Below are positions 23,523 through 35,109 of a stretch of 64,000 nt of DNA, piece after piece. The translations under genes and the position numbers were made by a program. Where the stretch lies: positions 51,468,803 to 51,532,802 of the forward strand of contig OY997588.1 of the NCBI GenBank assembly GCA_963921825.1, given 5' to 3'. The stretch is from Erodium maritimum (lineage: Eukaryota; Streptophyta; Magnoliopsida; Geraniales; Geraniaceae). How positions within the stretch are numbered: the stretch's first letter is position 1; each line of letters starts with the position of its first letter. The notes beneath the pieces were generated by a model. It was not told the origin of the DNA. It ran no database searches and saw only the letters and a list, made by a program, of their open reading frames with translations.

Positions 23523-25614
23523 GTTGAAAGGTGTAGCCAAACGGAGAAATTGGACATTGTTAGACAATGGTCTGTTCCATGATTAGTTGGACTGATCTCC
23601 CAATCTCTTTTCGGGGTTTTGCTCTAGAGACGACCGCATTCATAGTGAATCGGGCTTCGACGAATGGTGTGGAAGGGACACCATTTTAAAAATGGTACGG
23701 GATGATGCCCGCTTTGTCCTTCCTAAAGATTTGTGGTTGCGAGGCTTATGTGAAACATTTGGTTTCGACTAAGCTCGAACCAAGATCTGAAATATGCACC
23801 TTCGTGTGGTATCCCAAAGCAACAAGGGGATACTATTTCTACAATCCCAGTGAGAACATGGTGTTCGTCGCTTGGGATGGGGTCTTTATGGAAAAGAAGT
23901 TTTGTTTACAAAGACGTCATTGGGAGGACTGTGCATCTCGAAGAAATTCAGGATGGTACAGATCTGTCTAAACCAATTGACAACCCAGTAGAAAGGAACC
24001 AGAGATTGTCGTAGAGTAAGAACCAATTCCTGTTACAATTCCGGAAGGTCCAAGGCGATTTGAAAGGGTCAATCTTCCACCTCCAAGATATGGTATCCGG
24101 AGGTGACAATGAAGTCATGGTGGATCACGATGATCCAGCCACCTTTCAAGAAGTCGTGGATGGGCCCGACTCCGAGTTATGGCTGGGAGCCATGAGGGAG
24201 GAAATGCAATCCATGTCGGACAACCGAGTCTGGGAATCGGTTGATCCCATCAATGGTGTGAGGACCATCGGATGCAAATGGATCTTCAAGGTGAAGATGG
24301 ACATGGACGGCAACCCTCTGACCTATAAAGCTCAACTGGTGGCGAAAGGTTATAGGCATGGATTGACTATGAGGAAACCTTCTCCTTAGTGGCTATGGTC
24401 AAAATCGATCCAAATTCTTCTTGACAGAACTGCGTATTATAATTACGAGATATGGCAAGTGGATGTCAAAACCGCTTTCCTAAATGGAAATTTGACTGAG
24501 TACGTTTGTATGTCTCGGCCCAAAGGTTTTGACGATCCGAAGAATAAAGGAAAGATTTATAAGTTGTTGAAATCCATTTATGGATTGAAACGAACTTCTC
24601 GGAGTTGGATCCTTCGTTTTGATGAAGCTTTAATTGGATTTGGCTTAATCAAGAACGAGGATGAATCTTGCGTTTATAAGAAGGCTAGTGGGAGCAAGAT
24701 TACCTTTCTGGTTCTCATTGAAAACGACATCCCAAACCTTGCACGAGACTAAAGCTTGGTTGAGGAAGTGTTTTTCAATAAAGGACTTAGGCGATGCTTC
24801 TCATATCTTAAGGATTAAGATATGTAGAGATCGCACCAAGAGGGTCTTGCATTTAAGTCAGGGAACCTATGTGAACAAGGCATTGAGTAGGTTCTTAATG
24901 CTCGATTCAAAGAAAGGACTCTTACCCACTAGTCATGGCATTCATCTCAGCAAGACTCAGTGTCCTAAGACACCTGATGAGCTGAAAAGGATGATGAGAA
25001 TCCTATGCGCCTGGGGGCAGGATCGATCATATATGCCATGACATGTATGAGACCAGACGTCTCGTAAGCCTTATGTTGTACCAGTAGACATCATTCTAAC
25101 CCGGGGGAAAGATGATGCTGAACTAGTCGTCGAAGGATGAGTAGACGCTAGTTTTCCAAGACAAATCTAGATGACTTTAGAAGTCAATCAGGATATGTGT
25201 TTACGCTGAATGGCAGAGCTTTAGCTGGGAAAGCGTAAAGCAAGATACCATTGCCGAATCTACGATAGAGGCCAAGTACATGGATGCTGCAGAGGCAGCT
25301 AAGGAGGCTATGTGGATTTGGAAATTCATGGCAGGGCTGGGTGTAATTAAAAACCCATCCAGTCCGGTGAATCCATTTTGCGACAACACAAGGGCCATTG
25401 CGCAAGCTAAAAGCCTAGATCGCATAACAAATCCAAACATGTACTGCGGCGTATCCACCTCATCAGATAAATACTGAACTGAGGTGAAGTGAAGATAACC
25501 GATATTGCAACAGATGATAACATAGCCAACCCTTTGACTAAGGCAGTGTCACTGCCTGAACATGTTAGACATGTAAAGTCGATGGGGACATATTGGAGTT
25601 TAGATTGGAACTAG
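23523..25614 (+). pseudogene. Copia integrase end, reverse transcriptase and RNase H remnant
   Basis: Fragments in several frames line up with the open frame of copia element 2. They are SFLKICGCEAYVKHLV (integrase end, from 23702), WLGAMREEMQSM and GCKWIFKVKMD (reverse transcriptase start, from 24180), VDVKTAFLNGNL (from 24459), and EAAKEAMWIWKF with a tail ending SLDWN (RNase H, to 25611). The catalytic YVDD box is gone: the text reads FLVLIENDIP around 24705-24730, a 21-nt in-frame deletion relative to FLVLYVDDILLIGNDIP. Numerous other stops and shifts occur. Confidence 0.85.
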
Positions 25615-25617
25615 GGC

Positions 25618-25628
25618 AAGTGGGAGAT
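25618..25628 (+). promoter_or_regulatory. Polypurine tract, copia element 1
   Basis: AAGTGGGAGAT directly precedes the 3' LTR and four bases follow the last pol codon's stop. It matches the minus-strand copy beside 48433. Confidence 0.88.
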
Positions 25629-27316
25629 TGTTAGTCTTAGTGCCCGTAGTTCAATCCTAAATGTCCAAATGAATATATCATCGTTAGCAATAAAATTAAA
25701 GCGGCTTTATATTACTTATGTGTTGGAGTAATATATCGATGTGTGCTCTGATCTATGCCCACCATGCGAATAGAACCATAGATCGAGATAGATCACACTC
25801 GATGGGTCCCTAGTCAACAAAGCTTCACTAGAAGCGACTAGTATGAAAGATGGCTCTTTATGGCTTACGTTCTGTTAGTCATTGGAATGAGATTCCGGAG
25901 TCTGATCATAGATATCATGTGGGACATGATATTGGACGACCCGCCCTGAATATGTGCCATAGATTAAGTCATGAATATATTCAGTGTTGTAGCTTGTCAT
26001 GTATCCTTAGACCAAGGAGTCTTTGTGATCGCTATGTAGTCAACAACTAAGTTTGACCTGAGCCTAACGTTGTCCGTAACAGGGCTTCCATAACGGCCAG
26101 GATTGGCTTGGGGACGGGCTACATGAGTGACACGAAAGACGGCTAAGGGATTTATCCCTCATACTAAGGTATGGGAAAGATATCGGTTCTCGGCCACTTG
26201 ATCGAGAGTGACTGGAAGAATAGCATGGCCATGCACATGATACTGGGTATCATATCTTCAGTCATCTCACATATCAAGGAACGGTGATTGAGAATAATAA
26301 GGATGACGGCTCTATGCCTTATCTCAATCAGGATATCGGAGATAAAAGGATAATGACAGGGACGACGGAAAGGTTAGAATCGACAGGGTCGATTCGTTAT
26401 GTAGTGTCAGGCAATACTAAAGTCTCGTTAGTTGCCACTTAAATAGGATCAAGTAAAATGGGATTTTACGTTGATCTATTGACATGCATAAACCTAAGGG
26501 TCACACCGGAGGATGAAACTCATTGACACATTTATGGAGAATGGCCAAAACGGAGTTGTCTCGGGACATGACCAAAACTGGGTTTTGGGTCATGTGCCCG
26601 TAAGTGAATAGGACTTTACGGATCGAGACAAGGCTTGGAGTCTTGGGATTGATCGCGTCGGATAATGTTGGACATTTCCGGTATGGAAGGCATGGAGGCG
26701 ATGAGCGAATCACGGGACCTCGTTGGAAATGGCCACGGGCCATGTTCCAAGAGGCCCATGAAAGGCCCATGCAACCAAGGCCCATGGAACTAATTAATCA
26801 AGTCTTGATTAATTAGTACTAAGTAAGCAAGACAAGGATTAAGGTGTTGGTGATTCACCACCTAACCCAATCTTGTCTTGCCATACTTTGTCCTATTTAC
26901 ACCTTACTTGACACCATACTTGTCCCATGCCTTTAGTTGGACAAGTATGGGTTTTGTTATGTTTAAGTCATCTTTTTTCAACATAACAAACACAAGACAA
27001 GAATAGGAAACACATTTTCTCTCCCTCTTCCATGGCCATTTCGGGTTTGGCTAGTTTCCTCCTCCATTTTTGTGTTCTTGAGTCCTCAAAGAGAAGAACT
27101 ACGTGGCTTTGATTCCCATGTGGATACGTAGGCGTCTTGGAGACTCAAGCCAATCATTCGTTAACCGGTGTTCTTGTTTTGGTAAGAACTAGTGCTGAAT
27201 TTTTCTCTTGTGAATCCATTCTTTGTTAGTTGTTTCATGGTTTTAATCGTCTCTTGGTTTTCATTGATTTTCCGCTGCGAGTTGGTTCATCTCCAACCCT
27301 ACCTCGAGACCCAACA
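25629..27316 (+). repeat. 3' LTR of copia element 1
   Basis: 1,688 bp, the same length as the 5' LTR and identical in all blocks compared (constant offset of 6,766 bp). It is followed by the gccat target duplication and then by the rest of element B's 5' LTR. Confidence 0.95.
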
Positions 27317-27321
27317 GCCAT

Positions 27322-28240
27322 GAGTGCCTGTGAAGTGTTAGACCGACGTTGTTGCTGTTTGTTGAACTTTATTTGTGATTGTGATTGTCGTTACCTGAGG
27401 TTGGGGGCCCGCTTCATAATAACGGGGGTCCTGTGAACGCACGCATCTGCATGTTCAGACGGGGTAGGGGGGCCGACGAGAGGAAAGGGGTCTTGGCCGC
27501 GCGTGCGTGGGGGTGACAGGTCGACAGCCTGATTCTACTTTGTGTCAAGAAAAAAAGTGTGACATGTCAACCCCCTGGCCTGACAGGGATCGGCAAAGTT
27601 GCGCGGGGACTGAGTTGTATGATAGGTCGACCGCCTGGCTTGACAGGGATCGGCAAAGTGCGTGGGACTGAGTTGCTGGAGTGCGATCCTTTGTGATCTT
27701 GTTTGGTATGCGATCCTTTGTGATCTTGGGTGTTGCGTGGTTGTCTTTCGTGTTTTTGGAGAAAGTCGTAATCGTTGTGTCGGGTCTACGCTACGGGTTC
27801 GAGTGTTGAGTCGGTTGAGGAAAGTATTAGTCCATGCTTCAGTCGGGTTACTTGGGTCTGGGGATAGTGGTCCCCGGTGTTCGGGTTGTTGTTGGTGTTA
27901 CCGGCATTGTCTGCTAAGTATGCCGTAGTAAGTCTGTTATCCGTGGTTGTGAGCGAACGCTCACCCCTAGCTGCTTTTCCTACAGGTACTGGTCGCGGGA
28001 TGGACTAGGTGAGTTCTCGAAGCTTGAAGAGCTAGGAGCGAAGTCCGGGTTTTCTTTTGAGTCTAGCGACGTACACTTTGTATTTTGTCCGCTTGTTGGG
28101 ACGTAGTTTTTAGTTGTAAATAATTATTTTGATGAACAATTGGTGGTTTTTAAAGTGATTTATTTAAAAGGTTTAAAAATGTTTTATTGTCTTAAACGTT
28201 CGCGTTCCGAGTTCGGTTCTACTGAATTTGGGGCGTGACA
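27322..28240 (+). repeat. 5' LTR of gypsy element B, part 2
   Basis: Continuation of the LTR after the copia insertion, starting inside the minisatellite unit (gccat|gagtgcc). It includes a GACAGGTCGACCGCCTG repeat block (27510-27650) and the conserved CCTACAGGTACTGGTCGC segment near 27980. It ends GGGGCGTGACA. Without the insertion the LTR would be about 2.9 kb. Confidence 0.88.
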
Positions 28241-28243
28241 GCT

Positions 28244-28255
28244 TGGTATCAGAGC
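28244..28255 (+). promoter_or_regulatory. Primer binding site, element B
   Basis: TGGTATCAGAGC three bases after the LTR end, as in element A. Confidence 0.92.
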
Positions 28256-29640
28256 TCGAGGTTTCACACCTCGGACTGTACGTCAACTAGGTGGGAGAGT
28301 CGAGTCAGTAAAAGTCCCGTCGTGCGTTGGGTACGCAAGTCGGAAACCGTGTGTAGACCCGTAGGGACTTGAGTCATGTTTGTGATTGTGCGTATGTGCA
28401 GTATTTTATTGCTGGCATACTTATTGTGTATTGCTGCGTGAAACGTTTTTAAGCTGTCGCGACTCGACTCAGGAGCGATCCTGTAGTCGAACGTGACGGT
28501 GTTGACATCAAATGGGTACAATGTAGTTCGGGGACGCCTGGACCGGGTTGTGACTACGTGATGTCAAAAATGAGATTTTATGATGAAAGGGAGAAATGTT
28601 TTAAAATTGGTTGGCCTTGTGGGCGTGTTTTTTTTTTTAATTTGTTGGCCCGGTGGGCGTGTTTTAAAATTGATTGGCCCTGTGGACGTGTGTTTAAGCT
28701 GGTTGGCCCGGTGGGCGTGTTTCGACTTTGGTTGGCCCGGTGGGCGTGTGATGTATTGTTTGGCCTTGTCGGCTTGTGATTGAGGTTGAGTGATTTGAAT
28801 TGGTCTGTGAGTCGTTGTGTGTGTGCTTGCTAAAACGGTGGTCAAGCGTGTGTGTCGTTTAAGACCGTCTCGAGGGTTGAAAAGGAGATAAAGATCGAGT
28901 CTGAAACGAAATTGGAAAACAGGTCTGTGCGAGCGTCACGGATCCGTGACGGACCAGAGCGTTTTGGCAAATTTTAGGCCTTCGTCACGGCTCCGTGACC
29001 CTAACCGTGACGGGGTCTGTCACGGATCCGTGATTCCTGTCTTGTTCCACCGTCTTGATTGTGCAGTTTGAGTGTTGGTTTTCCGTGGCTGTGTTCAGGA
29101 TTGTGTTGGTTGTAGAGGTCGTAAGTTCGGTGTTAAAGGATGAGGTCTTGGGTTCGAGACTCATCAATAACCTACGATAGTGATACAGCGCCTCGGTGTG
29201 AGAGTCTCACCACGGAGAGGGGTTAGGGTTGGTGCGCTGCGACGCCATACGAACTAGGTTTCCCCTATGTAAACGGGTGTTCGAGGTTTCCCTCGCGTGA
29301 ACGGGTGGGTTGAGGTTTCCTTCACGAGAGTGGGTTATTTGAGGTTTCCCTACGTGATCCGGTAGTTGGGGTATTGAGGTTGTGAGCAATAGTGAATTGC
29401 TGAACTAAGAACATGATCCCCGTTTCGAGGTTTCCCTTATGTGAGCGAGTATTTGAGGTTTTGATAGCTTGAACAGTGTGACGTTTTGGTCTCAGGTTTC
29501 GAGGTAGTGATTTGCCCTGGTTAGATTGGTAAGTCGTTAGTGCTTTACTAGTATGCCATAATCGAACGGGTGTCCGTGGAGGTGAGCAGAACGCTCATCC
29601 CCTTTACTACTTTTCCCGCAGGGGACGAGTAGCGAATACT
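28256..29640 (+). other. Leader and lost gag region of element B
   Basis: About 1.4 kb without a gag ORF. It holds repeats of a GGTTGGCCCGGTGGGCGTG-type unit (28600-28770) and two perfect TCACGGATCCGTGA palindromes. It is collinear with the leader of element A (6214-7619). Confidence 0.55.
28935..29033. repeat. Palindrome cluster in element B leader
   Basis: GTCACGGATCCGTGAC is a 16-bp perfect palindrome at 28935-28950, repeated as a 14-bp core at 29020-29033, with the diverged GTCACGGCTCCGTGAC between them. Strong stem-loops are possible in RNA. Confidence 0.75.
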
Positions 29641-29659
29641 GGTTTGGTTGCGGAAAGTT

Positions 29660-30185
29660 ATAAGTAAATGCATAGAGAATCGTGTGAGGGTTGTGATGTA
29701 CCTTGTCGGTGTGACTAATGGAGTAGTTGTCCGGTCTCTGATATGGGCGTCAGTGTTATTGGATACCGGGGTGTCACACTCGTTTACTTCGTCGAGTGGT
29801 GCTGAGATGTTGGGGCTGAGTTTAGAGCCGTTGAGTCCACCCCTGCGTCGGGATACGCCGGTTGGGAGTAATGTGGTGTTGACTAGGGTCTGTCGTGCCT
29901 GCGGAGTTAGAGAAGCGAACCGATACAAGAGTTTCGAGAGAGGGCTCAAGAGCCTTGATGCTGGATCGAGTCCTCACCCCGAGGATTCGGGTGTGTTCGA
30001 AGTTGGTAGGCACGACGACGGTAGAGAAGCGAGGTCTTAGAGAGACCGCGAGGTTCCGTAAAGTTCGGCAGCGACTGAGCTTGTGCGTGTATCCGTGGGA
30101 AGGATACTTACGAAATGACGGCCTTTGACGTGATCCTGAGAAAGGATTGGCCGGCGAAATGCCGAGCCAATATCGACTGTTAATG
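29660..30185 (+). pseudogene. Gypsy aspartic protease remnant (element B)
   Basis: The first 85 or so codons from 29660 are well kept: VTNGVVVRSLIWASVLLDTG then SHSFTSSSGAEMLGLSLEPL, with the D-T-G active-site triad near 29760. After RVCRACGV (about 29905) the frame is lost. The C-terminal protease block (AFDVILRKDWPAKCRANIDC) is readable around 30120-30180; the family usually has VILGMDWL. It lies directly before the reverse transcriptase remnant, as expected for gypsy pol order. Confidence 0.75.
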
Positions 30186-30319
30186 GCGATGAGTGACAGT
30201 GTCAACAGGCAACACGAAAGTTTCGTGTATTCTGGGCAGTAGGAGCGGAGTTCTCCCGTTGGTTTGTCCGCAGTAAAGGAAGTACCGACCGTGCAGAGCC
30301 GAGAGTCACCGCGAGTGGC

Positions 30320-30992
30320 GTGCGAGTTCCCCAAGGTCTTCCCTAAGGAGTTGAGTGGGTTGCCACCAGTTCGTGAGGTGTAGTTCGGGATTGACCTGGT
30401 GCAGGGAACGGAAGCGATATCGATGACGCCTTACAGGTTCGCGCCAGTCGAGTTGACCGAGCTGAAGCGTCAACTCGAGGAACGTCGGGAGAAGGGGTTT
30501 ATCCGGCCGAGCACATCGCCGTGGGGAGCGCCAACACTCTTCGTGAAGAAGAAGAGTGGAGAGCTTCGGATGTGCATCGACTACCAGAAGCTGAACCGAG
30601 TTACGGTGAAGAACCGATACCCGATGCCGAGGTTTGACGACTTGTTCGACCAGTTGAGAGGGTCGACGTGCTTCTCGAAGATCGATCTGCAATCCGGATA
30701 TTACCAGTTGCAAGTCCGAGTGGGGGACGTCGCAAAGACTGCATTCCGGACACGCTATGGGCATTACGAGTTCTTAGGTGATATCGTTTGGACTGACGAA
30801 CGCACCTGCAGCGTTCATGGATCTGATGAACAGTATATTCTGGCCGTTCTTAAATCAATTTGGGGGGGGGGGGTGTTTGTAGACGACATCTTGATCTACT
30901 TATAGAACGAGGCGGCGCATGAGGAGCATCTGAGGGGTGTTCTGACCCTGTTGCACACTCATCAGCTATACGCCGACCTGGAGAAGTGCGGG
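30320..30992 (+). pseudogene. Gypsy reverse transcriptase remnant (element B)
   Basis: A 168-codon open stretch (30399-30902) covers most of the fingers and palm. It reads [20 protein letters not shown], then [59 protein letters not shown] and FVDDILIYL, so the FVDD catalytic pair is present. Between about 30775 and 30870 the frame is shifted: the [15 protein letters not shown] block is in another frame. The frame returns at a run of ten G (30862-30871). A TAG follows ILIYL. The domain is cut off at 30992 by element C. Confidence 0.85.
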
Positions 30993-31702
30993 TGTCACGC
31001 CCCAATTTCAGTAAACCGAACTCGGGACGCGAACATTTAAAATCATAAAACATTTGAAAACCTTTTCCATAAATCACTTTTTGTTCAACAAAATAATATT
31101 TACAACTCGAAATAAGTCCCAACAAGCGGACAAAACAATGTATCCGTCACTAGACTCAAAATTAAAACCCAGAAGCCCGCTCCTAGCTCTTCAAGCTTCA
31201 GAAGCTCACCTAGTCCAACCTGTGACCGGTACCTGTAGGAAAAGCAGCTAGGGGTGAGCGTTCGCTCACCACCACGGATAACAGACTGACTACGGCATAA
31301 TTAGTAGACAAAGCCGGTAACACCAACAACCAACTCAACCCTGGGGATCACTATCCCCAAACTCAAGTAACCCGACCGACACCCAAGCACTGATACTTTC
31401 CTCAGCCGACTCAACACTCGGACACGTAAAGTAGACCCGACACAACGATTGACAACCTCCTCCAAAGACACGATAGACCACCACGCAACACCCAAGATCA
31501 CAAAGGATCGCACACCAAACAAGATCACAAAGGATCACACTCCTGTAACCTACTCAGTGTCGGTTGCTAACCGGCTGGGCTCGAGCCTGCCCCACGCGAT
31601 TTGCCGATCCCTGTCAGGCTCTAGGCGGACCTTTTGGCGATATATACAACGCTACTTTTCCGATAGCTAGTCGGAAGGGGAGCTGCCCTTTCATCGCCTA
31701 CA

Positions 31703-31925
31703 AATGCTCACAACCTTCCGAGACTCGAACTCGGTCAGGCTAGCCAAAGAATGCTCGCAACCTCCCGAGACTCGAACTCGGTCAGGCCAGCCAAAGGATG
31801 CTCGCAACCTCCCGAGACTCGAACTCGGTCAGGCCAGCCAAAGAACGCTCGCAACTTACCGATCCCTGTCAGGTAAGCCAGCCAAAGAACGCTCGCAACT
31901 TACCGATCCCTGTCAGGTAAGCCAG
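31703..31925 (-). repeat. 47-bp tandem array in LTR of element C
   Basis: About five units. The first three contain CCGAGACTCGAACTCGGTCAGG and the last two contain ACCGATCCCTGTCAGGTAAGCC in the same frame of repetition (AATGCTC motifs at 31703 and 31750). Expansion of this unit is private to this LTR among those visible. Confidence 0.85.
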
Positions 31926-32039
31926 CCAAATTCCACACCACTTCCCAACATAAAGTCGGGTCACTAACCTCGGGCAAACACAATCACAATCACAAGAAAG
32001 GTTCAACAAATAGCAACAAGACCGGTTCAACACTCCACA

Positions 32040-32560
32040 GGCACTCATGGCCACCCAAGACACCAACGGTAAAACACGGACTCAACAACCCCACGGGCAC
32101 TCACAGCTTCCCAAGACACACCAACCATAACTCACGGGCTCAACAACCCCACGGGCACTCACGGCCTCCCAAGACACACCAACCATAACTCACGGGCTCA
32201 ACAACCCCACGGGCACTCACGGCCACCCAAGATACACCGACAGTAACTCACGGGCTCAACAACCCCACAGGCACTCACGACCACCCAAGACACACCAACA
32301 GTGAGTCATGGGCTCAACAACCCCACATGCACTCATGGCCTCCCAAGACACACCAACAGTAAAGACACGGGTTCAACAACCCCACAGGCACTCATGGCCA
32401 CCCAAGACACACCAACAATAAAGACACGGGTTCAACAACCCCACGAGCACTCATGGCCACCCAAGACACAACAGTAAAGTACGGGCTCTCATGGCCACCC
32501 AAGACACAACAGTAAAGTACAGGCTCTCATGGCCACCCAAGATACAAAATACACAATCAA
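32040..32560 (-). repeat. 58-bp minisatellite in LTR of element C
   Basis: Reverse complement of the array at 4853-5390, about seven full units, followed by shorter GGGCTCTCATGGCCACCCAAG units. Confidence 0.85.
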
Positions 32561-34346
32561 CCTCCGGCATAACCAATGCCTCCAACAGTCCTAATATCAA
32601 CAATTTCACAATCAACCTCCGGGCATGGTCATATGCCTCCAGTACTCCTAATATCGATAAGTTCGCAATCAACCTCCGGGCTTGGTCATATGCCTCCAGT
32701 AATTCTAACATTGTTAAGTTCTCTGCTCCTACGACACTACTAAGTGTCACATGCATTTCCAAACTTCGATCACCTACTTAACCCACGACACCCCAAGTGT
32801 CACATGCATTACTAATATGCGATAACCTACTTAACCCACGACACCCAAGTGTCACATGCAATTCTACTGTTAACTTTCCCAAGTCAGGGCCGAGATCCGG
32901 CTACTTTTCCCTACCTCGTATATGTTCTCCAAAAGCTAACCAACAAACTCCGGCGTGATCTCAGTCACTCGCCTAGCTTTCCTTTCCCTCGGTCCGCAGC
33001 ACGATCTAAAAGAACACAATTTAAGGCACTTTTAAACTCGTAGGAATAAATTGAAATTTAATAAACTTAACGCCCAAACGTAACCCCGACAATGTCGATC
33101 ACTCCCAAACTTCCCAATTACTCGAAATTGTCGATATTGGACCCGGAAAGGCCCGATTCGCCCGACATGGTGAATCTGCCCGGGTTTTGGAAACGCCCTT
33201 CTGGGGCTCCGAAAATTCCCGTTTTCGTTTCAACGGTCTTAGAATAATTCAAGGGTCCCAATGCACTTGACGGAATCGAATTCTGAGTTCCGAGTCAATT
33301 AAATAACGTTTCAAGTTCCTAAACCCGATAATTACAACTTTCGCATTTTAATTCCAAATTTCGATTCGGTTGTGAATAAATGGTCCGGGGAACGTTCTAA
33401 ACCACCCGAACACAAAAACCCGATACCCGGGCATGTGGGCCCCACACGGCCACAATGGCAAAATTCCCCTTTTGCCCCAAAATGTTCCTAATGAACCCCA
33501 AACCTCAACCATTCATCTTTAAACCAATTCTAACCAAAACCCAACCATATTTGAATCGTTTAAACTCAAACACTAAAATTCGAACTTAACAAAACGAAAA
33601 TCGGTTAGGTGCTCACCGTAGAGAATGACGGTGTGAGCTTGAATCTTCTATCGTTGAGACGATCCAACGGTTTGATCGACGGGAAAAGCCACCAATCTCC
33701 AAACTCTCTTCTCTTTTTCTCCCTTTCTCTCTCTTATTTCTATCACCACTTTCTCTCTCTAAGTCTTCTCTTTTTTGAATATGGCAGAGACATCTCTATT
33801 TTGATCTTCTTTTTGTTTTGTTTTAAAACAACAAACAATACTTAAATTGCAAAACTAACCATCAATAGTCTTGTCTTGTTTTGTCCAATAAACCTAACAC
33901 CACCACTTATTTGACAAGTGTCAAGTGGGTCCCACACCTTTTTGGGAAAATATCTTCTAGATAATTTCCAATCAGATTCGCGAAATTCGGACGTTCGGGC
34001 CCCGAACGGGCACTTTTTCCAAGAAAATACGAAACTTCACGGGCTACAGGAAACGGCTCAACTAAGACCGCTGCGACGACGGCTAAGATTTTTGGATCCG
34101 AAACGGTCCTCGAATGGACCAAAACGTCGCTCGATTGACTTTTCCAGCGAAAAGTCAACATTTTCCAAATTGTTCAGAAAGTTGCCCTGAGTCCCCCGGA
34201 ACTCACTTTGGTCGATATCGGGGTCAATTTAAGTCCGGTATGACCCTCGGGATCAATCTTAGGTTTAATTAAGTGTCTGCTTAAATTTTTTAAATTTTCC
34301 TGTTTTTCGCAGATTTGACTGGCGTTGACCGGGAATGGTTATTACA

Positions 34347-34362
34347 ATCTACCCCCCTTAAA
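34347..34362 (-). promoter_or_regulatory. Polypurine tract, element C
   Basis: Minus-strand purine tract TTTAAGGGGGGTAGAT abuts the LTR start at 34346. Confidence 0.8.
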
Positions 34363-34384
34363 GGAATTTCGTCCGCGAAATTTA

Positions 34385-35060
34385 AAACAACGTACTTTAG
34401 GAGTCGAACCGGTCGGGGTACCTCGCGCGACCCTCGTCCTCGTGTTCCCAAGTCGACTCGGTCTCGCGGTGTCGCCACAACACCAGTTCTAAGCGGATAA
34501 CCCTTCCGCGCAGGACCTGCTCTCGTGGATCCATTTCCCACATCGGTTTCTCCTTATACGGGACGTCACCCGTTACCTCCACATACGCGAAATTTAAAAC
34601 AACGTACTCAAGACCTCGAAAGGCACGATACACCGCGGGGCTAACCTGCCTCCGCCGCGGTTGAAACGCACCAGTCCACCCTTCGGACTCATCTCTAGGG
34701 ATACATGACCACCGACTGCTGACTCGAGAGGTCGGCGCCGTCTGTCAGCATACCTCATGCTGACTCTGCGCGGTGTTCAACCGCTCATGCTTCGGCACGA
34801 CCGACTCAGCTGTCTCTCGGTCCAGTTCTAGACCTAGTAAACTCTTATTCCTCACTTCTGCCCAGCACACGGACGATCGACCCGGCCTACCATACGATGC
34901 TTCGAACGGTGCCATCATGATACTGGCCTGAAAGCTGTTGTCGTAGGCGAACTCGGCTAATCGTTCACGAAACCCATCGCGACGTGCCCCCATTTCCACT
35001 GTGCAACCCGCAGTGGCTGCAATAATCTAGCGGGACGCTGTTGTTTGGCTCTCACCTGCC
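34385..35060 (-). pseudogene. Gypsy integrase C-terminus and chromodomain remnant (element C)
   Basis: Minus-strand frames give FAYDNSFQASIMMAPFEASYGR (34745-34999), and VEVTGDVPYKEKPMWEM, then REQVLRGRVIRLELVLW and STWEHEDEGRARYPDRF (34397-34600). This is the Tekay/Del integrase tail with a better preserved chromodomain than in element A. Upstream it is joined to the block before the integrase core (VAQWKWGH) exactly as in element A, so the D,D,E core is missing in both. Confidence 0.78.
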
Positions 35061-35109
35061 GACGAGTGAGGAATCGCGATACTAACTCCGCGACCGCTCT
35101 CCGCATCCC

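Larger units (their letters stand above)
18863..27316 (+). mobile_element. Ty1/copia element 1, Angela/BARE lineage (recent, defective)
   Basis: A complete 8,454-bp LTR element with the target duplication gccat on both sides (18858-18862 and 27317-27321). Both LTRs are 1,688 bp and I found no difference in the blocks compared, which indicates a very recent insertion. An initiator tRNA-Met primer binding site follows the 5' LTR, and the polypurine tract AAGTGGGAGAT precedes the 3' LTR. The coding region is thoroughly broken (see the separate entries). The protein motifs and LTR length match the Angela/BARE lineage. The minus-strand element at 46758-52853 is a close relative. Confidence 0.93.
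30993..34346 (-). repeat. 3' LTR of gypsy element C
   Basis: 3,354 bp, minus strand, beginning TGTAATAACCATTCCCGG at 34346 and ending GGGGCGTGACA at 30993. It contains a 47-bp repeat array (31703-31925) and the 58-bp minisatellite (32040-32470). Confidence 0.88.

Noticed and set aside
29822-30334. 170-codon minus-strand ORF
   Set aside because: It is the antisense of the protease region of element B, and a parallel antisense frame occurs over element A.
31703-31925. Regularly spaced repeats resembling a CRISPR array
   Set aside because: Units are contiguous without unique spacers, lie in a plant retrotransposon LTR and drift between copies; this is a minisatellite.
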